Part shown: positions 14,586 to 22,379 of the stretch, piece after piece
Layout of the letters: each line of letters begins with the position of its first letter
Position numbering within the stretch: the stretch's first letter is position 1
NCBI RefSeq assembly: GCF_003984645.1
Contig: NZ_RWKI01000015.1
Location: forward strand, 48,433-112,432
Length of the DNA stretch: 64,000 nucleotides
From: Variovorax sp. MHTC-1
Lineage (GTDB): Bacteria; Pseudomonadota; Gammaproteobacteria; Burkholderiales; Burkholderiaceae_C
Direction of reading: 5' to 3'
Position numbers and translations under genes: made by a program
The notes under the pieces: generated by a model
The model's database searches: none
What the model was told of the DNA's origin: nothing
Seen by the model: only the letters and a program-made list of their open reading frames with translations

Positions 14586-17261
14586 TCAGTGGAACCTGTA
14601 GGAGAAGCCGCCGTCGGCCACGCCCACCTCGACCTTCTCGATCGCCTTGCCTTCCATCATCCGATTCAGGAACTCGCGGCTGACGTCGGGCAGCATGGTG
14701 TTGGTGAGGATGGCGTCGATCATCCGGCCGCCCGACTCGCTCTCGGTGCAGCGGCTGACCACCAGCTTCACCACATCGTCCGAGTAGTCGAACGGGATCT
14801 GGTAGCGCGCCTCGACCCGCTTCTTGATGCGCTTCAACTGCAGCTCGACGATCCTGCCCAGCATCTCGTCGGAGAGCGGGTAGTACGGGATGGTGACCAG
14901 CCGGCCCAGCAGCGCGGGCGGGAAGATCTTCAACAGCGGATCGCGCAGCGCCTTGGCCATGCCTTCGGGCTCGGGCATGAGCTCCGGGTCCTTGCACATG
15001 CTGGCGATCAGGTCGGTGCCGGCGTTGGTGGTGAGCAGGATCAGCGTGTTCTTGAAGTCGATGCTGCGGCCTTCGCCGTCTTCCATGAAGCCCTTGTCGA
15101 AGACCTGGAAGAAGAGCTCGTGCACATCGGGATGGGCCTTCTCCACCTCGTCCAGCAGCACCACGCTGTAGGGCCGGCGGCGCACGGCCTCGGTGAGCAC
15201 GCCGCCTTCGCCGTAGCCGACGTAGCCGGGCGGCGCGCCCTTGAGCGAGCTCACGGTGTGCGCCTCCTGGTACTCGCTCATGTTGATGACGATCATGTTC
15301 TGCTCGCCGCCGTACAGCGCCTCGGCCAGCGCGATCGCGGTCTCGGTCTTGCCGACGCCGGAGGTGCCGGCCAGCATGAACACGCCGATCGGCTTGCTCG
15401 GGTTGTCCAGCCCCGCGCGCGAGGTCTGGATGCGCTTGGCGATCATCTCCATCGCGTGGTCCTGGCCGATCACGCGCTGGCCCAGCAGCTTCGGCAGATT
15501 GAGCACGGTCTCGATCTCGTTGCGCTGCATGCGCCCGACCGGGATGCCGGTCCAGTCGGCCACCACCGAGGACACGGCCTGCGAATCGACCGAGGGCAGG
15601 ATCAGCGGAGACTCGCCCTGCACGCTGCTGATCTTGGCTTGCAGTTCGTGGAGCTCGGCGAGCAATGCGGCGCGGTCTCCAACTTCTGGTGTCTCCGCAT
15701 CCACCGGCTTGTTGCCGGCGCGCAGCTTGCCGCGCAACTCGAGCAGTCGGTCGACCAGCCCCTTCTCTTCCTTCCAGCGCGCATTGAGTTTCTCGAGTTC
15801 GGCATTGGATTCGGCAAGCAGCGCCTGCGCCTGCGTCGAGCGCTTGCGCACGTCGATGCCGATCGCCTCCTCGCGGCCGATGATCTCGCTCTCGACCGTG
15901 AGCGCCTCGATGCGGCGCTGGCAGTCTTCCACTTCGGGCGGCATCGCGTGCTGCGACACGGCGACGCGCGCACAGGCGGTGTCGAGCAGGCTCACGGCCT
16001 TGTCGGGCAATTGCCGCGCGGGGATGTAGCGGTGCGACAGCTTCACCGCCGCCTCGATCGCCTCGTCGAGCAGCTGCACGCGGTGGTGCTTCTCGAGCAC
16101 GCTGGCGACGCCGCGCAGCATCAGGATCGCCTTGGTCTCGTCGGGCTCGGGCACCTGCACGACCTGGAAGCGCCGCGTCAGCGCCGGGTCCTTCTCGATG
16201 TACTTCTTGTACTCGGCCCAGGTGGTGGCGCCGATGGTGCGCAGGTTGCCGCGCGCCAGCGCCGGCTTCAGCAGGTTGGCCGCATCGCCGGTGCCCGCCG
16301 CGCCGCCCGCGCCCACCAGCGTGTGGATCTCGTCGATGAACAGGATGATCGGCGTGGGCGAAGCCTGCACCTCGTCGATCACCTGCCGCAGGCGTTGCTC
16401 GAACTCGCCCTTCATGCTGGCGCCGGCCTGCAGGAGGCCGATGTCGAGCGTGAGCAGCTTCACGTCCTTGAGCTGCGGCGGCACGTCGCCGCGCGCCAGG
16501 CGCTGCGCGAAGCCTTCCACCACCGCCGTCTTGCCGACGCCCGCCTCACCCGTCAGCAGCGGGTTGTTCTGGCGGCGCCGCATCAGGATGTCGACGATCT
16601 GGCGGATTTCCTCGTCCCGCCCGGTCACCGGATCCATCTCTCCCTTCTTCGCCTTCTCCGTGAGGTCGACAGCAAACTTCTTCAGCGCATCGCCCTTGCC
16701 CATGGCGGCCGGCGCCATCGCGCCGCTCTCCTCGCCGGGGGCGCCGCTTCCGATGCCGGTGCCGTCCTGCGCGCGCATCTTCGATTCGGGCGAGGCATCG
16801 CAGATCCTGGCGAAGTTGTCGGCCAGGTCCTCGAGCTTGACCTTGTCGAACTGCTTGGACAGGCCGAGCAGCGGATTGCGCAGGCTCGGCGTCTTCAGCA
16901 TGCCGACCAGCAGGTAGCCGGTGCGCACCTGCGCCTCGCCGAACTGCAGGGTGGCGTAGGTCCAGGCGCGCTCGATCGCGTTCTCGATGTGCGGCGAGAA
17001 GTCGCTGATCGCCGTTGCGCCGCGCGGCAGGCGGTCGAGCGCGGCCGTCATGTCCTTGGCGATGACGGAGATGTCCAGTTGGTAGTGCTGGATCACGCGG
17101 TGCAGGTCGGAGTCCTGCGCCTGCAGCAGCTGGGCGAACCAGTGCTCCAGCTCGACGTACGGGTTCCCGCGCATCTTGCAGAACACCGTGGCGCCCTCGA
17201 TCGCCTTGTAGGCCAGCGAATTGAGCTTGCCGAACAAGGCCGTGCGGCTGATTTCACTCAT
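14586..17261 (-). CDS. tssH: TssH/ClpV, T6SS sheath-disassembly AAA+ ATPase
   Basis: ClpV recycles contracted TssBC sheaths. The 891-residue product has a Clp N domain (1-160; starts MSEISRTALFGKLNSLAYKA), a first AAA+ module with Walker A GEAGVGKT near 240 and FIDEIHTLVGAGG, a coiled middle domain (400-520), and a second AAA+ module with GTSGVGKTE near 632 and VVLLDEVEKAHPDV. ATG at 17261 is preceded by GGAGAAACTC; the frame stays open upstream but that stretch is antisense-type noise overlapping tssG. Length and order after tssEFG fit T6SS ClpV rather than housekeeping ClpB. Confidence 0.96.
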   Translation of the reverse strand: MSEISRTALFGKLNSLAYKAIEGATVFCKMRGNPYVELEHWFAQLLQAQDSDLHRVIQHYQLDISVIAKDMTAALDRLPRGATAISDFSPHIENAIERAWTYATLQFGEAQVRTGYLLVGMLKTPSLRNPLLGLSKQFDKVKLEDLADNFARICDASPESKMRAQDGTGIGSGAPGEESGAMAPAAMGKGDALKKFAVDLTEKAKKGEMDPVTGRDEEIRQIVDILMRRRQNNPLLTGEAGVGKTAVVEGFAQRLARGDVPPQLKDVKLLTLDIGLLQAGASMKGEFEQRLRQVIDEVQASPTPIILFIDEIHTLVGAGGAAGTGDAANLLKPALARGNLRTIGATTWAEYKKYIEKDPALTRRFQVVQVPEPDETKAILMLRGVASVLEKHHRVQLLDEAIEAAVKLSHRYIPARQLPDKAVSLLDTACARVAVSQHAMPPEVEDCQRRIEALTVESEIIGREEAIGIDVRKRSTQAQALLAESNAELEKLNARWKEEKGLVDRLLELRGKLRAGNKPVDAETPEVGDRAALLAELHELQAKISSVQGESPLILPSVDSQAVSSVVADWTGIPVGRMQRNEIETVLNLPKLLGQRVIGQDHAMEMIAKRIQTSRAGLDNPSKPIGVFMLAGTSGVGKTETAIALAEALYGGEQNMIVINMSEYQEAHTVSSLKGAPPGYVGYGEGGVLTEAVRRRPYSVVLLDEVEKAHPDVHELFFQVFDKGFMEDGEGRSIDFKNTLILLTTNAGTDLIASMCKDPELMPEPEGMAKALRDPLLKIFPPALLGRLVTIPYYPLSDEMLGRIVELQLKRIKKRVEARYQIPFDYSDDVVKLVVSRCTESESGGRMIDAILTNTMLPDVSREFLNRMMEGKAIEKVEVGVADGGFSYRFH

Positions 17262-17299
17262 GAGTTTCTCCGTGTGTGCATGACGAACCACTTCCGTGT

Positions 17300-18391
17300 T
17301 TATTGAAGTGCCGCTCGATGGACAGGCGCGTCGCCGTCGATGCGGACATCGAGCGCATCGCGCGTGCGCTTGCACTCGCCGAGCCATGAAGCCCAGCCCA
17401 GGCGCGGCGCGTTGCCCTTCCGCTCGCCGAGGCGCGTGGGCGGCACCTGCTGCTTTTCCAGAATCAACTCGGCATCCCAGTGCAGCTCGTCGCCCAAGAG
17501 CTGCTGCATCCAGCGCTGCAGCGCGGGCCGCGCCGAACCGTTCGGCAGGAACATGCGATAGCGCTCGAAACCGAGCGGCCCCAGGTGCAGCCGCACGCTG
17601 TGCTGGCGATCCCAGGCGCGCCGGCCGAGCATCGCGCCCATGCCCAGAGAACGCGACGCCTCGCCGCGGCCCAGGCGCGTGAGTTCCTCCGCGGGCAGCG
17701 TCATCCAGTGCCCGACCCAGGGCTCGAGCCGCACCGGCACGCCGAAGTAGCCTTGCAGCACCGCCTCCACGCCCTCGGCGTTGTGCACGCGGCGTGCGAG
17801 CCAGCCTGAGAAGTGCAGCCGCGCGTCGTCGTGGATCTCGTCGCGCTCCTGCCGCGCGGCGGTGCCGATGCCGACCAGCGCGCCCACCTGGCGGCGAAAG
17901 GCATCCTCCTTCGGCCGGTCGAGCCCCACCGCCGGCCGGGCCTGGGCCCAGGCGCGGTAGAAGAACAGGCTGAAGCGGTGCGCGAAGCTGTCGAGGAAAG
18001 CGAGCCAGGTCGGATCGCCATGGTTGATCGTGCGCTCGCGGATGAAGTCGCTCAGGTGCACCGGCAGCGGTCCGTTGGGGCCGAGGTAGCCGAAGAAATG
18101 CTGGCGCAGCCGCGGCGGCGAATGCGCGCCGGCCGGCTCGAAGCGGCTGAAGCTCGCCGGCGCGAAGGACAGCGATGGCTCCTGCCCGACGCGCACCGGT
18201 TCGGCGCCGGGCAGCAGCGCGCGGCCCCAGCGCGGCGACGGCGCGGCGAGCGCCTCGAGCCGCCGCATGAGGGCGAAGTAGTCGTAGGCCCAGGGCTGGT
18301 CCGCGCACGCCTGCACGCGCTCGGCCACGCTCTCGGGCCGCGACGCCGGCACGGCTACAGGATCGGGCGTGCCCCGCACAGCGGCCTCCAT
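17300..18391 (-). CDS. tssG: TssG, T6SS baseplate protein
   Basis: TssG is a baseplate wedge protein binding TssF. The 363 residues include the family's early motif WAYDYFALMRRLEAL (residues 33-47), the FSRFEP/ HFFGYLGPNGPLPVHLSDF segment, and FLDSFAHRFSLFFYRAW, all typical of TssG. ATG at 18391 lies inside the end of tssF, giving a 37-bp overlap, which is usual for this pair. It ends 38 bp before tssH. A frame extends upstream of the ATG but does not resemble the family. Confidence 0.93.
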   Translation of the reverse strand: MEAAVRGTPDPVAVPASRPESVAERVQACADQPWAYDYFALMRRLEALAAPSPRWGRALLPGAEPVRVGQEPSLSFAPASFSRFEPAGAHSPPRLRQHFFGYLGPNGPLPVHLSDFIRERTINHGDPTWLAFLDSFAHRFSLFFYRAWAQARPAVGLDRPKEDAFRRQVGALVGIGTAARQERDEIHDDARLHFSGWLARRVHNAEGVEAVLQGYFGVPVRLEPWVGHWMTLPAEELTRLGRGEASRSLGMGAMLGRRAWDRQHSVRLHLGPLGFERYRMFLPNGSARPALQRWMQQLLGDELHWDAELILEKQQVPPTRLGERKGNAPRLGWASWLGECKRTRDALDVRIDGDAPVHRAALQ

Positions 18392-20259
18392 CGCATGATC
18401 TCGCCCTTGCCCGAGGCCGTGAGCACGGTCTCGACGAAGTGGTTGACCTCCACGTGGCGCGCCAGATAGCGCGCCATGACGGCGCCGAACACGAAGGCGC
18501 TGTGGCCGTGGAAGGCATTGCGGTCGACCTCGAGCGTGACTTCGAGCCCGCGGCCGAAGGCGATCGGCCCGGCCAGCGGCAGCCGGCGCGCCACCGGCTT
18601 GGCGCGCACCGACAGCAGCCCGCGCACCTGGCTCTGGCGCACCTCGTCGGCGTGCGTCGCATAGAGCATCAGCATCTCGCGCAGCGCCGCTGCGCCCTCC
18701 TCGCGCGAGCTGTCGGCAAGCGACAGGTAGTTGAGCGCCAGGTGGTCCACCACGCGCCAGCCCAGGCCCTGGCCCACCACCGGCGAAATCGGACGCGAGG
18801 GGCCGCGCACCATGCGTATGCGCTGCACCGGCGACGAATCGATGCAGTCGAAGTCGCTCTCGCGGCCGAGCGGCATCAGGAGCGGCAGGTCGCGGTTGGT
18901 CACCAGCGCGGTCACCGCCAGCTGCCGCAGCGCGCCGGAATACGGCGCCTGCTGCGGATCGACGATCTGCATGTAGAGCTCGGAGCCGATGTGGCTGCTG
19001 CGATGCCCCTCGGTGCGCTGCTTGGCCGAGAGCATGCGCGGCTCGCGCGTGGTGGTGAAGTAGGCCGGGTGGCTGTGGCGGCTGCCGTGGAAGGCCGCAT
19101 AGAAGGGCAGGAAGAGCTGCTCCAGCGCCGCGCCGGGGGTGCCGGGGTTGCCGTGGCCGACCACCTCGGTGACGGTGTGCACCTCGAAGTCCTGCGGGCG
19201 CGTGCGGTCGGGCACCAGGTGGAACTGGCTCACGCCCTCGGTCACGGCCACGCGGTCGAGCCGCTTGCCGAAGAGGTTGACGACCGGCACGCAATGCAGC
19301 TGCACGTTGTCGGCGCTCACCAGTTTCTCGAGCGCCGCATCGCCGCGCGAGAACAGCACCACGATCTCCACCTCGGTCACCACCATCGACGCGAGCACGC
19401 GCTGCAAGCCAGTGATGCGCGCGAACTGGAAGCGCTGCGGAAAGGCGAAGTACTCCTGCACCAGCCGATGACCGGAAAAGCCGGTTGCGGTGACGGGCAG
19501 GAGCGCCTCGTCGTCCTCGAAGCCCGCGGGCTGCACCGCGCTCGCGGGCAGGTGGCGCACCGCGCTGCCCGCCGCACCCGAGGCCGCGCCGCCGGCGGCC
19601 AGCGGCTGCACCATCACGCCGATGGGTTTGCCAAGCATGCACTCGTGCAGCTGCCAGGCGACGTCTTCGGCGCCGCCGAAATGGATCAGCAGTTCGTCGA
19701 GCGGGATCTGGTCGAACTTGAGGCCGGCGGTGGCGCGCAGCGCGATGCGCAGGCCGCCGCGGATCTCGCGCGACTGCGCATGCTGGGCGAGCGGCAGGTC
19801 GGGCGCGTAGCTGAAGTACTGCGCCCGCAGCACTTCGATTGGCCAGAGTCGCAGCGCCCGCGCGGTGCGGAACTCGCAGTGCGTGTTCTGCCCGACGGCC
19901 TGGCGCGCGCGCAACCCGCTGCCGCGCGGCAGCGTGGGCCCGGTCGCGAGATTGGCATCGTCGGGATCGGCCGTCATCGACACCACGGCCATCGATGGCG
20001 TGGGCGCCATGAAGTGCGGATAGACGATGTCGAGCAGGTGCCCGGTGAAGCGCGGGTATTCGGCATCGAGCTTCAAGGCGACGCGCGCCGACAGGAAGGC
20101 GGTGGCCTCGATCAGCCGTTCGACATAGGGGTCGGCGACCTCCTGGCCCTCGATGCCCAGGCGGTTGGCGATCTTCGGGAAGGCGCGCGCGAACTCCGCC
20201 GAGCTCTCGCGGAAGTAGCGCAGTTCCTGTTCGTACAGGGTCAGCAGGCGCGGGTCCAT
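18355..20259 (-). CDS. tssF: TssF, T6SS baseplate protein
   Basis: TssF is the largest wedge protein of the T6SS baseplate. The 634-residue product starts MDPRLLTLYEQELRYFRESS, followed by ARAFPKIANRLGIEG and the DPYVERLIEATAFLSARV block, the standard TssF N terminus, and continues through YFAFPQRFQF. I chose ATG at 20259 because of the family start and the upstream GGAGGTAACCCAGTC; the open frame before it is repeat-derived Pro/Gly sequence. It overlaps tssG by 37 bp and follows tssE by about 96 bp, a gap filled by a GC-rich repeat. Confidence 0.95.
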   Translation of the reverse strand: MDPRLLTLYEQELRYFRESSAEFARAFPKIANRLGIEGQEVADPYVERLIEATAFLSARVALKLDAEYPRFTGHLLDIVYPHFMAPTPSMAVVSMTADPDDANLATGPTLPRGSGLRARQAVGQNTHCEFRTARALRLWPIEVLRAQYFSYAPDLPLAQHAQSREIRGGLRIALRATAGLKFDQIPLDELLIHFGGAEDVAWQLHECMLGKPIGVMVQPLAAGGAASGAAGSAVRHLPASAVQPAGFEDDEALLPVTATGFSGHRLVQEYFAFPQRFQFARITGLQRVLASMVVTEVEIVVLFSRGDAALEKLVSADNVQLHCVPVVNLFGKRLDRVAVTEGVSQFHLVPDRTRPQDFEVHTVTEVVGHGNPGTPGAALEQLFLPFYAAFHGSRHSHPAYFTTTREPRMLSAKQRTEGHRSSHIGSELYMQIVDPQQAPYSGALRQLAVTALVTNRDLPLLMPLGRESDFDCIDSSPVQRIRMVRGPSRPISPVVGQGLGWRVVDHLALNYLSLADSSREEGAAALREMLMLYATHADEVRQSQVRGLLSVRAKPVARRLPLAGPIAFGRGLEVTLEVDRNAFHGHSAFVFGAVMARYLARHVEVNHFVETVLTASGKGEIMRWRPLCGARPIL

Positions 20260-20271
20260 GACTGGGTTACC

Positions 20272-20355
20272 TCCGGGCGCCGCCGGGCCGCCCCAAGGCG
20301 GCCGGGCCTCCCCCACGGGGGGTGGCGAAGTACGCAAAGCGACAAGCCGGGGGGC
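20272..20355. repeat. GC-rich intergenic repeat, divergent copy between tssE and tssF
   Basis: The gap between tssE and tssF holds GGGCCGCCCC-AAGGCGGCC, CTCCCCCACGGGGGG and GGCGAAGTACGCAAAGCGACAAGCCGGGGGG. It shares the layout (GGGCCG; C-run/G-run hairpin; GAAGTxxGCxAAGC; closing G run) of the copies near 21731 and 35784, so I place it in the same repeat family, though it is less alike. It can fold into strong hairpins. Confidence 0.5.
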
Positions 20356-20871
20356 TCATGTTCTCGGGCTTGTCATGTCCTCAATCTCGATCCGGCCCTC
20401 CTCTAGATCGATCCGGCTGCGCATCAGGAACTCCAGCGGCACGGGCTGGGCCCAGAGCATGCCGCGGATCCGAAGGCCGATGCGGTTGTGAGAATCAAGT
20501 GCCGAGCCTTCCATGACGAGTTCAACTTCGAGTGTGCGAGGCAGGATGCGGGGCTCGAACTGCAGGATGGCGTTCTTCAGAGCCTGTTCCATGCTGACAC
20601 GCTGAACGGAGGACGTGAACTGGCCGGACAGCATAGGCAATCCGTAGTTGAGCACCGAGCGCGCCGCGTTCGGAAAGCGCTTGTCGTCGAAGGCGAGGCC
20701 ATGGCCCGTGGCATTGAAGAGCCAGCTCAGGTCGCGCAGCACGGCCTGGCGCAGCGCCTGCCGGGTCAGGGTGCGCTTGTCGTCGCTCTCGCGCTGCTCG
20801 CCGGGCGCATGGTCGACCAGGCGATCGAGCAGCGAAGGCTGCAGGCGTTCCTGTGCGGTGAGCTCAGGCAT
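20356..20871 (-). CDS. tssE: TssE, gp25-like T6SS baseplate protein
   Basis: TssE is the gp25/lysozyme-like baseplate component. The 171 residues begin with a helical MPELTAQERLQPSLLDRLVD segment and carry the gp25 features VLRDLSWLFNA, ARSVLNYGLPMLSGQ and a late FLMRSRIDLEEGRIEIED strand. The glutamate-containing EPRILPRTLEVELV motif near residue 115 matches the conserved gp25 ExR-type site. ATG at 20871 overlaps the end of tagJ by 8 bp. tssF follows across a repeat-filled gap. Confidence 0.93.
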   Translation of the reverse strand: MPELTAQERLQPSLLDRLVDHAPGEQRESDDKRTLTRQALRQAVLRDLSWLFNATGHGLAFDDKRFPNAARSVLNYGLPMLSGQFTSSVQRVSMEQALKNAILQFEPRILPRTLEVELVMEGSALDSHNRIGLRIRGMLWAQPVPLEFLMRSRIDLEEGRIEIEDMTSPRT

Positions 20872-21667
20872 CGCCGGTCGAGAACAGGATCTCGCGCACG
20901 TCCATCAGCGCATGCTCGGCGCCGTCGCTGCTGCTCAGCATGCGCTGGCCGAGCCCGGCCCAGACCTCGGGCTGCAGTTCGCGCCACTCGGTCCTGCGCG
21001 CGAGCTGCAATGCGCCGTCGCTGCTCTTCTCGGTGCCTTCGTAGCGCACGGGCACCAGGGCCAGCGTCTCGCCGCCGTTCTCGAATTGCAGATGCGCCGG
21101 CAGCCAAACGCAGTCGCGCAGGTCTTCGGGCGGATCGAGCTTCACGTGCGCCAGCCGCGCATAGGGAATCCAGTAGTAGCGGCCGTTGACGAAGGCTTCG
21201 AGCACCGGGCCCAGGCGCATGTCGGCATCGGCGAGCCATTCGAAGGGCTTGCCGTCGAGCGTGCCCGGCGTCGCGGGCGCGGCGTCGAAGGCGCGCCGGC
21301 GCAGGTCTTCGGCCAGCTTCGCATCGCCCACGCCCTGGCGCAGCAGCGACTCGATCAGCAGCGCAAGCCATTCGTCGGGCTGGCCGAAGACCATCGGCGT
21401 GCGCGTGCCGGCGAACACCTCGGCACGCAGGCCCTCGCAGCGCACGGCCTCGCCGTAGACCTGCTTCATCGGAATGGCCATCGCATCGAGCTCGGCCGCG
21501 ACGTTGAGCTGGTTGAGCGCGCGCTCCCACTGGCCGAGCACGCACAGCAGCTGGGCCAGGAAGACGCGCAGCTTGCTGTCGGCGGGCTTGGCGCGCACCT
21601 CGTCGGTCAGGGCCTTGAGCGCGGACGCGGGGTCGGCGGACTGGAGGAATTCGGCAGAGCTGGTCAT
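20864..21667 (-). CDS. tagJ: TagJ/ImpE-type T6SS accessory protein
   Basis: TagJ (ImpE, SciE) is a T6SS accessory protein that in some systems binds sheath and ClpV. The 267 residues start with a TPR-like half (ALKALTDEVRAKPADSKLRV, FLAQLLCVLGQWERALNQL) and continue with the ImpE-specific region FEWLADADMRLGPVLEAFVN, YYWIPYARL and LPVRYEG-like strand (ALVPVRYEGTE). ATG at 21667 follows AAGGAGTCACTGAG, an excellent ribosome site. It overlaps tssE by 8 bp, so coupling is likely. The upstream gap to the Hcp-like gene is about 150 bp and carries one repeat copy. Confidence 0.9.
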   Translation of the reverse strand: MTSSAEFLQSADPASALKALTDEVRAKPADSKLRVFLAQLLCVLGQWERALNQLNVAAELDAMAIPMKQVYGEAVRCEGLRAEVFAGTRTPMVFGQPDEWLALLIESLLRQGVGDAKLAEDLRRRAFDAAPATPGTLDGKPFEWLADADMRLGPVLEAFVNGRYYWIPYARLAHVKLDPPEDLRDCVWLPAHLQFENGGETLALVPVRYEGTEKSSDGALQLARRTEWRELQPEVWAGLGQRMLSSSDGAEHALMDVREILFSTGDA

Positions 21668-21730
21668 CTCAGTGACTCCTTGGCGCGATGCGCAATGCAT
21701 GAAACAGTCGTAACCCATTCGGGGAACACC

Positions 21731-21811
21731 GCGGAACCGGCTTCGCCGGGCCGCTGGTGTTGCCCCCTGCAAGGGGGTTGGCGGCCACACGAAGTAGGCA
21801 AGCCTGGGGGT
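21731..21811. repeat. GC-rich intergenic repeat, copy between hcp-like gene and tagJ
   Basis: The stretch has GCGGAACCGGCTTCGCCGGG, CCGCTGGTGTTGCCCCCTGC, AAGGGGGTTGGCG and CACGAAGTAGGCAAGCCTGGGGG. It clearly matches the tandem copies at 35784-35967. Two hairpins are possible: CCGG-CTTCG-CCGG and CCCCC-TGCAA-GGGGG. It may act as a partial terminator or mRNA-stability element inside the T6SS block. Confidence 0.7.
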
Positions 21812-21815
21812 GGGT

Positions 21816-22370
21816 TCATTTTTTGATGGTGCAAGTGCGCACCGCGCCGCGCAGGCCGGTCTCGCTCTGCGGCGCGGAGCGGATCTCGAGGCCCTGGTAC
21901 TCGATCTGGATGATTTCGCGCGGCCGCGCCGACCTGGCGGCGGTGAGCATCGTGTGGTTCAGCAGGCGCGCCTGGGTCAGCTCCAGCTCCAGGTGCGGCT
22001 GCAGGTCCTTCGAGGTGTCGCCGCCGGCCTTGTAGACCGAGATCACCACCTTCAGGTCATTCACCTGGTCGCGCAGCAGGCTCGCGATCGACGCGCTCGC
22101 GGCATCGCAATCGCGAACGACGAAGACCGCGGCGGCGCGCAGCTGTCCCTTGGTGGAACCCGGGGGCGAGAAAACGTCCAACTGATAGCGGAAGCCGCCG
22201 ACTTCCAGGCGCGGCTTGCCGTCCGCGAAGGGGCGCGCCGAATCGCCTTCGATCGCCTTGCCCTTGGATTCGAGCAGCATCCAGTAGTCGTCGCCCGCCT
22301 CTTCGGAAACGAGGTCGAGCAGGCGCAGGCCCTCGTCCGGGTCCACCGCGCCATCAGAAGTCCAGCCCAT
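21816..22370 (-). CDS. Divergent Hcp-family protein
   Basis: A 184-residue protein that looks like a divergent Hcp (DUF796): an early strand pattern YWMLLESKGKAIEGDS parallels the Hcp FIKVGDVKGES start, VGGFRYQLDVFSP parallels EIDVLAW, and the C-terminal REIIQIEYQGLEIRSA resembles the final Hcp strand and its EKIEFTYQKIEW-type motif. It differs strongly from the hcp at 1986. It directly follows the caspase-fold gene (10 bp) and ends the four-gene insert. It may form a specialised tube ring or be a carrier for the neighbouring proteins. Family placement is by eye and moderately sure. Confidence 0.62.
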   Translation of the reverse strand: MGWTSDGAVDPDEGLRLLDLVSEEAGDDYWMLLESKGKAIEGDSARPFADGKPRLEVGGFRYQLDVFSPPGSTKGQLRAAAVFVVRDCDAASASIASLLRDQVNDLKVVISVYKAGGDTSKDLQPHLELELTQARLLNHTMLTAARSARPREIIQIEYQGLEIRSAPQSETGLRGAVRTCTIKK

Positions 22371-22379
22371 GTCGATCTC

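Noticed and set aside
14559..17306. A 915-codon + strand frame opposite tssH, and a similar one at 18439-20406 opposite tssF
   Set aside because: Both are antisense shadows of tssH and tssF, whose family motifs are clear.
17262..18662. Upstream extension of tssH to a 1358-residue protein
   Set aside because: The extra residues are out of frame with tssG and Arg/Ala-rich; the Clp N-domain start at 17261 has its own ribosome site.
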